Below are positions 1-7,526 of a stretch of DNA of 64,000 nt, one piece after another. Each line of letters starts with the position of its first letter. The first letter of the stretch is position 1. Position numbers and translations under genes: made by a program. The notes below the pieces were generated by a model. It saw nothing but the letters and a program-made list of their open reading frames with translations, made no database searches and had not been told where the DNA came from. The DNA lies in assembly GCF_000718015.1 (NCBI RefSeq), contig NZ_JODY01000001.1, positions 186,001-250,000 on the forward strand, in the 5' to 3' direction. This stretch comes from Streptomyces catenulae (GTDB lineage: Bacteria; Actinomycetota; Actinomycetes; Streptomycetales; Streptomycetaceae).

Positions 1-526
1 CCTCGGGGAGGAAGAAGAAGAGGCCCTCGGCCACCCATAAGGTGGGCTGCCGCGGGTCGAACCCGGCGGCGTGCAGATCGTCCTGCCACTGCTCGGCGAG
101 GTCGACCGCGACGGCGCGGCGGTGCGGCCCGCCGGAGGTGTCGACGCCGTGCTCGGCGAGGAGTTCGGCCTTGGCGTCGAGCAGCGCCGGGCGGTCGAGT
201 TCGTAGAGGGTGACGCCGTCGGGCCAGGTCAGCCGGGCGGAGCGCATGTCCATCCCGGCGGCCACGGAGACCACCTGGCGCAGCCCGCGGTCGCGGACGG
301 CGCGGACGAGGGCGTCGTCGAGGTAGCGGGTGCGGACCAGGACGAAGGGGGCGACGGCCGAGCCGCGGTACCGCTCCAGCAGGGCGAAGCCGGTGTCCCC
401 GGCGACGGCGCGGGCCAGCGGGTCGTCGAAGATACGGTCCGGGCGCTCGGACTCCAGGGCGCGTGCGGCGGCCGTCCACTGGGCGGTCCGGGACACCGGC
501 TCCATCTGCATTTCCGCGCTCGTCAT
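1..526 (-). CDS. Class I SAM-dependent methyltransferase, leucine carboxyl methyltransferase-like (3' end outside window)
   Basis: Probably an O-methyltransferase of the actinobacterial LCM-like (TIGR00027-type) family, which methylates carboxyl or hydroxyl groups with S-adenosylmethionine. The visible part starts MTSAEMQMEPVSRTAQW and contains the family features R-x-R-Y-L-D-D, then VVSVAAGMDMRSARL (SAM-binding loop) and the acidic strand end LYELDRP that should hold the ribose hydroxyls. It continues to WVAEGLLFFLPE at the window edge. The ATG start is preceded by GAGGAG about 9 nt upstream. It is the sixth and last visible gene of a minus-strand operon, 67 bp after the MaoC gene. In that context it probably tailors the operon's product, for example by esterification, although the family often has unassigned substrates. 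The C-terminal part is not visible. Confidence 0.8.
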   Translation of the reverse strand, partial: MTSAEMQMEPVSRTAQWTAAARALESERPDRIFDDPLARAVAGDTGFALLERYRGSAVAPFVLVRTRYLDDALVRAVRDRGLRQVVSVAAGMDMRSARLTWPDGVTLYELDRPALLDAKAELLAEHGVDTSGGPHRRAVAVDLAEQWQDDLHAAGFDPRQPTLWVAEGLFFFLPE

Positions 527-593
527 GAGCGGTTACTCCTCTCGGGGCGGCGGCTGACCGGCGCGGGGTGTCCGCCGGTGCCGGAGGTCCGGT

Positions 594-1061
594 TCATGTG
601 TCCTGCCCGGCGGGTCTGCGGCGGAAGATGCTGTGCAGCACCATGCTGAAGACCACCGTGCCCTCCTCGTCGAGGAGTTCGCACCGCGGGCGCAGTATTC
701 CGGATTGCTTGCTGTGCAGTACGGGAGCCACGCCCAGCACGGTCAGGCGCGCCCGCAGGACGTCGCCGGGGCGTACCGGCCGGTGGAAGCGGAGCTCGTC
801 CACGCCCGGCGAGCCCTCACCGGCGGAGTCGGCGAGGATCTCCTCGACGTAGCGGCGCATGAAGAGCGAGGCGGTCAGCCAGCCGCTGGCGACGAGGCCG
901 CCGAAGTGCGACTCGCGGGCCCGCTCGGGGTCGGTGTGGAACATCTGCGGGTCGTAGGCGCGTCCGAAGGACAGCACCTCTTCCTCCGTCACCTTCACCT
1001 CGCCGAGGTCGTAGACCTCTCCGACGGGGAAGTCCTCCAGGTACCGGGTGCTCACGGCCAC
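594..1061 (-). CDS. MaoC-like (R)-hydratase/dehydratase, hotdog fold
   Basis: A 155-residue single hotdog-fold protein of the MaoC/(R)-specific enoyl hydratase family. It has the family signature around Y36-D-P-Q-x-x-H42-x-D, followed by FGGLVASGW, which matches the catalytic D-x-x-x-x-H and downstream G-x-x-A-x-G motif. Such enzymes hydrate or dehydrate acyl thioesters on CoA or a carrier protein. The reading frame starts 1 bp after the stop of the DinB/MDMPI-like gene, so the two are translationally coupled. Next to an acyl carrier protein and a dedicated aminoacyl-carrier-protein ligase, the simplest inference is dehydration or hydration of a carrier-tethered intermediate. No product is known. 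Family assignment is firm; substrate is inferred. Confidence 0.85.
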   Translation of the reverse strand: MAVSTRYLEDFPVGEVYDLGEVKVTEEEVLSFGRAYDPQMFHTDPERARESHFGGLVASGWLTASLFMRRYVEEILADSAGEGSPGVDELRFHRPVRPGDVLRARLTVLGVAPVLHSKQSGILRPRCELLDEEGTVVFSMVLHSIFRRRPAGQDT

Positions 1062-1062
1062 C

Positions 1063-1710
1063 TCACCATTCCGCGCTGACGAGTTCTTCGGGCGTGGCGC
1101 CGGACAGCTGGTAGCGGTCCGGGTCCACCGGGCGTCCGGTGTAGATCCGCAGCACGTCCGGGACGTCCGCGGTCAGCTGCGCCGTGGGCCGCCCGGGCAC
1201 GGCGGTGCCCAGGGTGAGCCGCCGGGTGGGCAGCTGGATCTCCACCAGGGGGGTGCGCACCACGCGGTCGCAGCGGCCGAGCAGCGTGAGCGCCGCCTGG
1301 TGGCCACGGCTGTGGTACGGGTCGTCCAGGCCGATCGCGTCGCGGACGTCGCCGCCGTGGATCCAGGTGCCGAGCGCCGCCAGGTCCTTGGCGCCGCCCG
1401 CGGCCCGGATCGCGGGGCCCGCGTCCGTGAGGCCCTGCTCGAACTCGTCGATGACCTGCTTGAGCGGCCAGGAGCGGCGCTCCTCGACGTCCCGCTGGTT
1501 CTGCTCGTGGCTGGCGCGGTACGCGGGCCCGGCGGCGAGGCCGGTGAGCGCGGCGCCGCAGTGCGCGACGATGTCGCGGACCGTCCAGGCGGAGCAGACC
1601 GTGGGGCGCTTCAGATCGGCCTCGGGCAGGGTGCGTAACCGCGGGACGAGGGTGTCGCGTTCGGCGCGGAGCACCACATCGGTGGCGGCGGGGTTCTGCG
1701 GGCCCGTCAT
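1063..1710 (-). CDS. Maleylpyruvate isomerase-family (DinB-fold, mycothiol-dependent type) protein
   Basis: A 215-residue protein with the N-terminal MDMPI/DinB helical-bundle signature CSAWTVRDIVAHCGAALTG (around residues 39-57) and a second conserved histidine in GTWIHGGDVRDAIG (around 114-127). Together these supply the three-histidine metal site typical of the family. Members include mycothiol-dependent maleylpyruvate isomerase and many uncharacterised actinobacterial thiol transferases or isomerases. The ATG overlaps the stop of the acyl carrier protein gene (ATGA), so it is tightly coupled to the carrier-protein pathway. Whether it uses mycothiol, metal or the carrier-bound substrate cannot be read from sequence. 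An isomerase or thiol-handling step in the pathway is my inference. Confidence 0.8.
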   Translation of the reverse strand: MTGPQNPAATDVVLRAERDTLVPRLRTLPEADLKRPTVCSAWTVRDIVAHCGAALTGLAAGPAYRASHEQNQRDVEERRSWPLKQVIDEFEQGLTDAGPAIRAAGGAKDLAALGTWIHGGDVRDAIGLDDPYHSRGHQAALTLLGRCDRVVRTPLVEIQLPTRRLTLGTAVPGRPTAQLTADVPDVLRIYTGRPVDPDRYQLSGATPEELVSAEW

Positions 1711-1949
1711 CGCACCCCCGCCCCGAAGTAGCGCGCCTCGATGCGGCGCAGGGTGCGGAAGTCGTCGATGTCGATGCTCTCCATGTCGATGTCCTCACCG
1801 CTGAGGCGGGAGACCAGGACCATGAACTCGACGAACGCGAGGGAGTCGATCAGACGGCTCTCCAGCAGGTCGAAGTCCGGCTCGATGTCGCTGACCTCGG
1901 CGTGCCGGTCGAGGATCCACTGTTTGATCTGGTCGGTGGCGGACTGCAT
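1707..1949 (-). CDS. Stand-alone acyl/aminoacyl carrier protein
   Basis: An 80-residue acidic carrier protein. The phosphopantetheine attachment site is Ser36 in LIDSLAFVEF. The protein is rich in Asp and Glu, as carrier proteins usually are (EDIDMESIDIDDF). The start at 1949 is set by TCGAAGGAGT about 7 nt upstream and gives the normal carrier-protein length. The frame stays open further upstream, but that part has no carrier-protein character. It sits directly downstream of an amino acid:carrier-protein ligase gene (77-bp gap) and overlaps the next gene by ATGA. It is therefore the likely acceptor of the amino acid activated by that ligase. Activation requires a phosphopantetheinyl transferase encoded elsewhere. 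Confidence 0.9.
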   Translation of the reverse strand: MQSATDQIKQWILDRHAEVSDIEPDFDLLESRLIDSLAFVEFMVLVSRLSGEDIDMESIDIDDFRTLRRIEARYFGAGVR

Positions 1950-2026
1950 GGCGGACTCCTTCGAAGGGTGGGGCGGGGGAGGGAAGGACGAGCGGACGCG
2001 GCGGGCGCGGACGCCCGCGCGGCGGA

Positions 2027-2848
2027 TCAGGCCACGGCGGCCTTGTCGAGGGCCGAGGCGACGGCCGCCCAGTCGCCGTGCTTCTCGTGCAGCACGGCGA
2101 GCCAGCGCTCCAGACCGAAGGCGACACAGCTGGTGAACACCGGTCGGCCGGTGCCGGCGACACGGATGTCGCAGCGCTCGCCGAAGAAGTTGCGGTGCTT
2201 GTTCACGGAGCCGATGGCGAGGTCGCCGACGAGGAATTCGTACTTCACCGGCGACAGCATCTGGAGCTTGGCGCGCGGCCCCTCGCCGTCGAAGAACGGG
2301 TCGGACGCGGGCTCCTTGCGCATCTCCAGGCCGAGCGCCTCGGCGAAGGCGAGGATGCGCTGCGAGGAGCGTTCCAGATGGTCCTCGACGAACTCCTGGC
2401 TGCCCAGTGCGACGATCTCGCGCATGTGGAAGCCGAGCAGCCGACGGAGCCCGGTGTACTTCTCCTCGCGGCGGAAGCACCGGCCGACGAGGGTGACCAG
2501 GGTGTTGCGCTCCAGCTCCGTGCCCTCCAGGCCGAGGTAGACGGCGTAGCAGGTGGCGGGCGGCGGGGCGACCTCGGCGGGCATCAGCTGGTCGGGCGGG
2601 AAGGCGGTGGTCGCCGTCGCCGCCTCGCCCTGGGGACGCCGCTCCAGGTCCAGGCTGCTGACGGTCAGCGCCTGGTGGGGGAAGTTCTGGTAGTAGTCGA
2701 GCTTGGCCAGACCGGCGACCGGGAGCAGGGCCGGTCCGACGACGGGCTCGGCGCCGCGGGCGGTGCCCCATTCGGCGAACGTGCGATCGAGGCGGTGGAG
2801 CGCGGCGGCTTCGTCGGCGCGCAGGAACAGCAGACCGTTGGGTTCCAC
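2027..2848 (-). CDS. Amino acid--[acyl-carrier-protein] ligase (truncated class II aaRS relative)
   Basis: A 273-residue homologue of the amino acid:carrier-protein ligases, which descend from the catalytic core of atypical archaeal seryl-tRNA synthetase and load an amino acid onto a carrier protein instead of tRNA. Visible class II motifs are motif 2, CFRREEKYTGLRRLLGF (about 124-140), and motif 3, FGLERW (244-249). Candidate zinc ligands C100, E144 (HMRE) and C241 (TSCVAFG) have nearly the spacing described for the bacterial enzymes. No tRNA-binding domain is present. The start is GTG with GGGAGG 8 nt upstream; the frame stays open far upstream but that part is the shadow of the oxygenase gene. 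It lies 20 bp after the diiron oxygenase and just before the carrier protein. The amino acid used cannot be read from sequence; glycine or alanine are known for relatives. Confidence 0.85.
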   Translation of the reverse strand: MEPNGLLFLRADEAAALHRLDRTFAEWGTARGAEPVVGPALLPVAGLAKLDYYQNFPHQALTVSSLDLERRPQGEAATATTAFPPDQLMPAEVAPPPATCYAVYLGLEGTELERNTLVTLVGRCFRREEKYTGLRRLLGFHMREIVALGSQEFVEDHLERSSQRILAFAEALGLEMRKEPASDPFFDGEGPRAKLQMLSPVKYEFLVGDLAIGSVNKHRNFFGERCDIRVAGTGRPVFTSCVAFGLERWLAVLHEKHGDWAAVASALDKAAVA

Positions 2849-2868
2849 GGAAATGGCCTCCCGCCCGC

Positions 2869-3768
2869 TCAGATGCCGGGCAGGACGTCGTCGGCGAAGA
2901 TGCCGGTCTTGCACATGAAAGCAAGCGGCTTCCGCACGGCGCGGCGTTCGGCATCCCGGCGCGAGGGCTCGGCGAGCAGCCTCTCCCGGAATCCGAGCGG
3001 GTCGGGAATTCCGGCGTCGCGGTAGATCTGCGGATTGTAGAAAGCGCGCAGACTGAAGGCGATGTAGCGCTTGAGGTACTGCTCGATCTCCTCGCGCTGC
3101 CCGGGGGTGAGATCTCCGACGAGGTCGGCGTGGAGCAGCGAGACCAGCTCCCGACCGAAGGCGATGTGCCGGGACTCGTCCTCGTGGTGCACCCGGTTGA
3201 CCTGGCGGATCGTCTCGTGGAGCGAGGTGTCGCCCGCCATCCGCATGTTGTAGTGGTCGACGATCTCCTCGAAGAGGAGCACCCGGCAGAACACCAGAAG
3301 GTTCTCGACGCGGGGGTCCTCGTGGGCGATGGAGTTCAGCTTCGGCCCCGAGTAGATCTTCCCGCCGTAGCGCAGACAGAATTCGGCGAAGAACCACATG
3401 TGTTCGTTCTCTTCGCCGACGAAGTGGTGGAAGAAGTCCGACGGGATCTCGAACCCGCGGGTGTGGATGCGGCGCACCACCTCCACCAGGAGTTCCCGGA
3501 TGCCTTCGACGTTCAGGCTGTAGAAATTGATACTCTCCCACCGCGAGAGTTGCTGCCGCTGCGCCTCGGTGAGTTCATTGACGATTTCCGTGCCGTAGGT
3601 GGAGGTGAGGTCGTCACTCATCCACATCATTTCGGACGGCAGCGTCTCGGGCCAGTCGAACTCGCGGTACGGGTTGTAGTACTCGTCGACCGACTTGTCG
3701 ACGAGCCGCTGGAGTATCTCGACGAAACGCTGTTCCCGCTCCGGTCTGGGTGTGGTGGTCGACAGCAT
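2869..3768 (-). CDS. AurF-type diiron oxygenase (ferritin-like)
   Basis: A 299-residue member of the p-aminobenzoate N-oxygenase AurF family of non-haem diiron enzymes. These oxidise amines to hydroxylamine or nitro groups or hydroxylate carrier-bound substrates. A complete ligand set is visible: E120-x-x-H123 in EENEHMWFF, E167/E168 in LLFEEIVDHY, and H194-x-x-x-E198-x-x-H201 in VHHEDESRHIAFG, plus a likely first glutamate at E89. The spacing of the last four matches the H-x3-E-x2-H pattern of AurF. The ATG has AAGGG 6 nt upstream. It is the first gene of the operon, downstream of a 625-bp regulatory region. Because the next two genes are an aminoacyl-carrier-protein ligase and a carrier protein, the substrate may be a carrier-tethered amino acid (inference). 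Confidence 0.88.
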   Translation of the reverse strand: MLSTTTPRPEREQRFVEILQRLVDKSVDEYYNPYREFDWPETLPSEMMWMSDDLTSTYGTEIVNELTEAQRQQLSRWESINFYSLNVEGIRELLVEVVRRIHTRGFEIPSDFFHHFVGEENEHMWFFAEFCLRYGGKIYSGPKLNSIAHEDPRVENLLVFCRVLLFEEIVDHYNMRMAGDTSLHETIRQVNRVHHEDESRHIAFGRELVSLLHADLVGDLTPGQREEIEQYLKRYIAFSLRAFYNPQIYRDAGIPDPLGFRERLLAEPSRRDAERRAVRKPLAFMCKTGIFADDVLPGI

Positions 3769-4393
3769 TCAATTCCCTTTCGACGATCGGTGAAAGCGGG
3801 ACCGCGGGCGGGCAGGGGGCTGCCCGAGGTGATCGGTCGGCGCGGGTGGCCGTAATGGGGAAGTGGGGGTGGGAATGCGTACGGGGAGGTGACGGCGGTC
3901 GGACGGCGGGGAGTCAGTGGCGTCGAATGCCCGCCGGAGACTTTAGCGCTCTGTCTCGCTATTGGGCCAGATCCCCTGGTGAAAAGAAGGGGAGGAGCGC
4001 CTTCCGTTTGTGTCGATGCTGCTGAGGGAGTTACCTCCTTACAAGCTGCGACGAATATTGCAGCAGTATTTCGGCAGTATGAAGCGGCTGTCTGTGCGGC
4101 AAGTCTCCCCATGGGGGCGTTGCGTCATTTCCGGCCGACTTCCCCGGAGCGCCGCACGGCTTCGGCCTGGTGATTTCGGTGCGCGGAGGGCGATCAGCTT
4201 GTGTTTCCGGCGTCGGGGAACGACTCGAATTCGCTCCTGTGTGTGAACCGGTGCCGCGGGCGCCCGGGCGGGCCCCCGCGCGCGAGGGCCCCCGCCCGCG
4301 CGCGGAACCCGCGGCGCCCGCCCCGCCGCCCGGCCTCCGGGGCGGGGCGCACCCACCCGCCGTTGTCGGTGGTGTCTGCTAAGACTGGATGCC
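3769..4393. other. 625-bp intergenic region between divergent operons
   Basis: No gene is supported here. The stretch is less GC-rich than its surroundings, especially 3940-4240, as expected for a promoter region serving the minus-strand biosynthetic operon and priA on the plus strand. It contains an 11-bp-phased triplet of heptamers (listed separately) and the palindrome-like TTACCTCCTTA at 4031-4041. The complement of the latter includes a full anti-ribosomal AAGGAGGT that is not followed by a start codon at a usable distance. Short open frames in the region lack gene character. Confidence 0.6.
4052..4080. promoter_or_regulatory. Three heptamer repeats at 11-bp period (candidate SARP/OmpR-type operator)
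   Basis: CGAATAT (4052), GCAGTAT (4063) and GCAGTAT (4074) start exactly 11 bp apart, separated by 4-nt spacers. The last two are identical and the first is degenerate. Heptamers with an 11-bp period are how SARP and OmpR/PhoB winged-helix activators bind, on one face of the helix. The site lies about 285 bp upstream of the diiron-oxygenase start and about 315 bp upstream of priA, so it could serve the biosynthetic operon. A matching minus-10 element is not clear. Confidence 0.4.
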
Positions 4394-6529
4394 GTGAGCA
4401 GGGAAGACGGGCGCCAGGGGGCAGGGGCGGATGCGGGCGAGCAGCTGGCCCTCATCCGGGCGAGCGTGCGGGAGACGAAGGCGACCCGCGCCAAGCCGCG
4501 CACCTGGCGCGGCGCCGAGCCCGCCGCCGAGCTGCCCGTGGCCCGCGTCCTCGTCGACAAGGGTCTCGTCCACCTCGACCGCTACTTCGACTACGTCGTC
4601 CCCGCCGCCATGGACGCCGAGGCGCGCCCCGGCGTGCGGGTGCGCGTCCGCTTCGGCGCGGGTGAGAAGGGCGGGCGGCGCGAGGGCGGCAAGCTGGTCA
4701 GCGGCTTCATCGTCGACCGCGTCGCGGAGAGCGACTTCCGCGGCGTCCTCGCCCCGCTCGCCCAGGTCCTCTCCCCGGAGCCGGTGCTCACCCCCGGACT
4801 GCTCGCCCTGTGCCGCGCGGTCGCCGACCGGTACGCGGGCAGCCTCGCCGACGTCGTCCAGCTCGCCGTCCCGCCCCGCCGCGCCCGCGCCGAGGCCAAG
4901 GAGTCCCCGCCCCCGCTGCCGCCCAACGCCCCGCCGGAGCCCGGCAGCTGGCAGCGGTACGCGGCCGGGCCCGGCTTCCTCGCCGCCCTGACACGGGGCG
5001 ACGCACCGCGTGCGGTGTGGACGGCGCTGCCCGGCGCCACCTGGCCCGACGAACTGGCCCGCGCCGCCGCCGCCACCCTCGCCGGGGGCCGCGGCGCACT
5101 CCTCGTGGTGCCCGACGGCCGGGCCGCCGCCCGGGTGGACGCCGCCCTCACCGCCCTCGTCGGCTCCGGTCGCCACGTCCTGCTCACCGCCGACGCCGGG
5201 CCCGAGGAGCGCTACCGCCGCTGGCTCGCCGTCAGCCGCGGCTCGGTGCGCGCCGTGATCGGCACCCGCGCCGCGATGTTCGCCCCCGTCGACCGCCTCG
5301 GTCTGGTCGCCCTCTGGGACGACGGCGACGCCGCGCACAGCGACCCGCACGCCCCGCAGCCGCACGCCCGCGAGGTGCTGATCCAGCGCGCGGTGGGGGA
5401 GCGGGCCGGGTTCCTGCTCGGCGGCGTGAGCTGCACGGTCGAGGCGGCGCAGCTGGTCGAGACGGGCTGGGCGCACCCGCTCACCGCCGACCGCGAGCGG
5501 GTCCGCGCCACCGCCCCCCGTATCCGTACGGTCGGCGAGGGCGACGAGGCGCGCGACGAGGCGGCCCGCGCCGCGCGGCTGCCGTCGATGGCCTGGCAGG
5601 TGGTGCGCGAAGGGCTCCGGCACGGCCCGGTCCTCGTCCAGGTGCCCCGGCGCGGCTACGCGCCCCGGCTGGCCTGCGCCCGCTGCCGGACCCCGGCCCG
5701 CTGCCGCGCCTGCGCGGGCCCGCTGGAGTCGCCCGGCGCCGACGACCTGGTGTGCGCCTGGTGCGGACGGGCCGAGCCGGACTGGCACTGCGCGGAGTGC
5801 GGCGGCGCCCGGCTGCGCGCCCAGGTGGTGGGCGCCCGGCGCACGGCCGAGGAGCTGGGCCGGGCGTTCCCCGCCGTCCCCGTGCGCACCTCGGGCCGCG
5901 ACCACGTCCTGGCGACGGTGCCGGACACCCCCGCCCTGGTGGTCTCCACCCCGGGCGCCGAGCCGGTCGCGGAGGGCCCCGGGTACGCCGCCGGGCTGTT
6001 GCTGGACGGCTGGGCACTGCTCGGCCGCCCGGATCTGCGCGCCGGGGAGGAGGCGCTGCGCCGCTGGCTGACCGCCGCCGCGCTGGTCCGCGGGCAGGAG
6101 GCGGGCGGCACGGTCGCGGTGATCGCGGAGCCGACGCTGCGGCCGGTGCAGGCGCTGGTGCGCTGGGATCCGGTGGGCCACGCCGTCCGCGAGCTGGCGG
6201 AGCGGGCCGAGCTGGGCTTTCCGCCGGTCTCCCGGATGGCGGCGGTCACCGGCCGCCCCGACGACATCGCCGCGCTGCTGGCATCCGCCGGACTCCCGCC
6301 CGGCGCCGAGGTGTTGGGCCCGGTGCCGCTGCCGGTCCCCGACCCCGGGCGGCCGCGCCGCCCCGGCGATCCGCCGCCGGGCGAGAGCTGGGAGCGGGCG
6401 CTGGTCCGGGTGCGGCCCGGTCAGGGCGCGGCGCTGGCGGCGGCCCTGAAGGCGGCCCGCGCGGCCCGCCTGGTCAAGCGGGAGGGGGAGGCGGTCCGGG
6501 TCCGGATCGACCCGCCCGACCTGGGCTGA
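4394..6529 (+). CDS. priA: Primosomal protein N' (PriA), helicase-inactive actinobacterial type
   Basis: Replication-restart protein of 711 residues. The N-terminal 3' DNA-binding domain is seen at VARVLVDKGLVHLDRYFDYVVP (about 48-70). The eight-cysteine zinc module, CARCRTPARCRAC and then CAWCGRAEPDWHCAEC, lies near residues 427-472, and the C-terminal PriA domain follows. As in other actinobacterial PriA proteins, the helicase motifs are eroded. There is no GxGKT Walker A where LPGATWPDE stands, and the DEAH box is replaced by ALWDDGDAAH. It is therefore likely a DNA-binding and primosome scaffold protein rather than an active helicase. The GTG start is chosen because the ATG 5 nt upstream runs into a stop after one codon. 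It is monocistronic or leads a short transcript, and converges with the HTH gene at 6663. Confidence 0.9.
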   Translation: MSREDGRQGAGADAGEQLALIRASVRETKATRAKPRTWRGAEPAAELPVARVLVDKGLVHLDRYFDYVVPAAMDAEARPGVRVRVRFGAGEKGGRREGGKLVSGFIVDRVAESDFRGVLAPLAQVLSPEPVLTPGLLALCRAVADRYAGSLADVVQLAVPPRRARAEAKESPPPLPPNAPPEPGSWQRYAAGPGFLAALTRGDAPRAVWTALPGATWPDELARAAAATLAGGRGALLVVPDGRAAARVDAALTALVGSGRHVLLTADAGPEERYRRWLAVSRGSVRAVIGTRAAMFAPVDRLGLVALWDDGDAAHSDPHAPQPHAREVLIQRAVGERAGFLLGGVSCTVEAAQLVETGWAHPLTADRERVRATAPRIRTVGEGDEARDEAARAARLPSMAWQVVREGLRHGPVLVQVPRRGYAPRLACARCRTPARCRACAGPLESPGADDLVCAWCGRAEPDWHCAECGGARLRAQVVGARRTAEELGRAFPAVPVRTSGRDHVLATVPDTPALVVSTPGAEPVAEGPGYAAGLLLDGWALLGRPDLRAGEEALRRWLTAAALVRGQEAGGTVAVIAEPTLRPVQALVRWDPVGHAVRELAERAELGFPPVSRMAAVTGRPDDIAALLASAGLPPGAEVLGPVPLPVPDPGRPRRPGDPPPGESWERALVRVRPGQGAALAAALKAARAARLVKREGEAVRVRIDPPDLG

Positions 6530-6662
6530 CCACGGGCCGTTGACGGCCGCGGCTTCGGCCCGCGGGCGCCCGGCGCTCCGCCGTCGGCCGGTCTCGTACA
6601 CCCGGCCCGCGGGCGCGCGCTTCCGGGTCGCGCCGGGCGCCCGGCGGCCGGGAGGGGCGGCG

Positions 6663-7205
6663 TCAGCCGTTGCGGGGTGTGGGGAACGCGCCGGTCCGGG
6701 GCTCCTCGCGGGGGGCGGTGGCGGGCTGCGCGGGCATCTGGCGGGCCGCGGGCACCGACGGCGTACCGGACAGGCCCGCGGCGACGGCCACCGCGCGGGA
6801 GGTGGTCGCCTCGGGGGAGCGGTGCGCGGCGTCGGCGCCCTCGGCGGTGTGCCGGTCGGCCCGGCGGCCACCGTAACGGCGGTGCACCGCCTGCTTGGTG
6901 ACGCCGAGCGCGGAGCCCACCGCGTCCCAGGAGAAGCCCAGCGAACGGTCGAAGTCGACGGCGGCGGTGACGAGCGTCTCGACGCTGTCCCGCAGTTCCT
7001 GGGCGAGGCGGACCGTGGGGGCGGGCGCGCGGCCGTAGACGACGAATCCGGCGGAGGGGCCGGTGCGGCGCGGCCGGTAGACGTTGCCGAGCTGGGCGGT
7101 CAGGGTGCGCAACGCGTCCACCTGCCGGCGTACCCGCTCGATGTCGCGTACCAGGAGATGCAGGCTGGCGCGCGCCTGGGCGTCGTGGGTTGCGTGGTCG
7201 GCCAT
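6663..7205 (-). CDS. Conserved helix-turn-helix protein between priA and fmt
   Basis: A 180-residue protein. The N-terminal half is helical and Arg-rich. The centre has a clear helix-turn-helix, [20 protein letters not shown] (about 104-123), of the type found in actinobacterial proteins of unknown role. The C-terminal 60 residues are Ala/Pro/Thr-rich and look disordered. I associate a gene of this kind with the priA-fmt interval in Streptomyces, so it is probably core rather than acquired. It is transcribed towards priA, convergently. A 20-bp inverted repeat upstream (7278-7297) could be its own operator. No regulon is known to me. Confidence 0.75.
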   Translation of the reverse strand: MADHATHDAQARASLHLLVRDIERVRRQVDALRTLTAQLGNVYRPRRTGPSAGFVVYGRAPAPTVRLAQELRDSVETLVTAAVDFDRSLGFSWDAVGSALGVTKQAVHRRYGGRRADRHTAEGADAAHRSPEATTSRAVAVAAGLSGTPSVPAARQMPAQPATAPREEPRTGAFPTPRNG

Positions 7206-7526
7206 GTGAAAGCCTCTCGAACCGGCGTGGAAAGGGAAGATGACAAGGGTGGGCCGCGCCTGCGACCCGGGTGGGGATGGTCAATGCTGTTTGACCAACG
7301 CGACAGCGGCGCCTCTGGTCACGGTGTGGGGGCGTAACGGCTCGTCAGGACGGCGCGGCGCGCCCCGCACGCCCCCGGACGGACCAGCGCCGCAGCGGTC
7401 CGCCGCCGGACGGCGCGCGGACGGGGGCGCCCGGCGCCGGTCCGGGCCCCGTGCACCCGGTGGGGGCGGCGTCCGGCCGTAGACTGGTGCGCCGTTCCGC
7501 AGCGTGTGAGAGGTAGTGCGCCACCC
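7206..7526. other. Divergent intergenic region, HTH gene/fmt
   Basis: The 321 bp hold promoters for the HTH gene (minus) and fmt (plus), and the palindrome at 7278-7297. Apart from the ribosome-binding site of fmt I see no further gene or RNA. Confidence 0.55.
7278..7297. promoter_or_regulatory. 20-bp inverted repeat, candidate operator
   Basis: TGGTCAA-N6-TTGACCA is a perfect 7+7 palindrome with a 6-bp spacer, far more AT-containing than its surroundings. It lies 73 bp upstream of the HTH protein start and about 230 bp upstream of fmt. Position and dyad symmetry suit a dimeric HTH regulator, most simply autoregulation. Confidence 0.45.

Noticed and set aside
1707-2954. A 415-codon minus-strand frame that would fuse a long Arg/Pro-rich extension to the carrier protein
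   Set aside because: Only the last 80 residues have carrier-protein character, and a ribosome-binding site marks 1949. The extension is the shadow of the ligase gene in another frame.
4010-4246. Plus-strand frame with ELPPYKLRRILQQY, faintly like an AraC HTH start
   Set aside because: Only about 14 residues resemble the family, the rest is noise, and the region is an AT-richer promoter spacer.
4379-6871. Very long antisense frame opposite priA
   Set aside because: High-GC DNA leaves antisense frames open. Composition is Arg/Gly/Pro-rich and no domain is visible, while priA is clear on the other strand.
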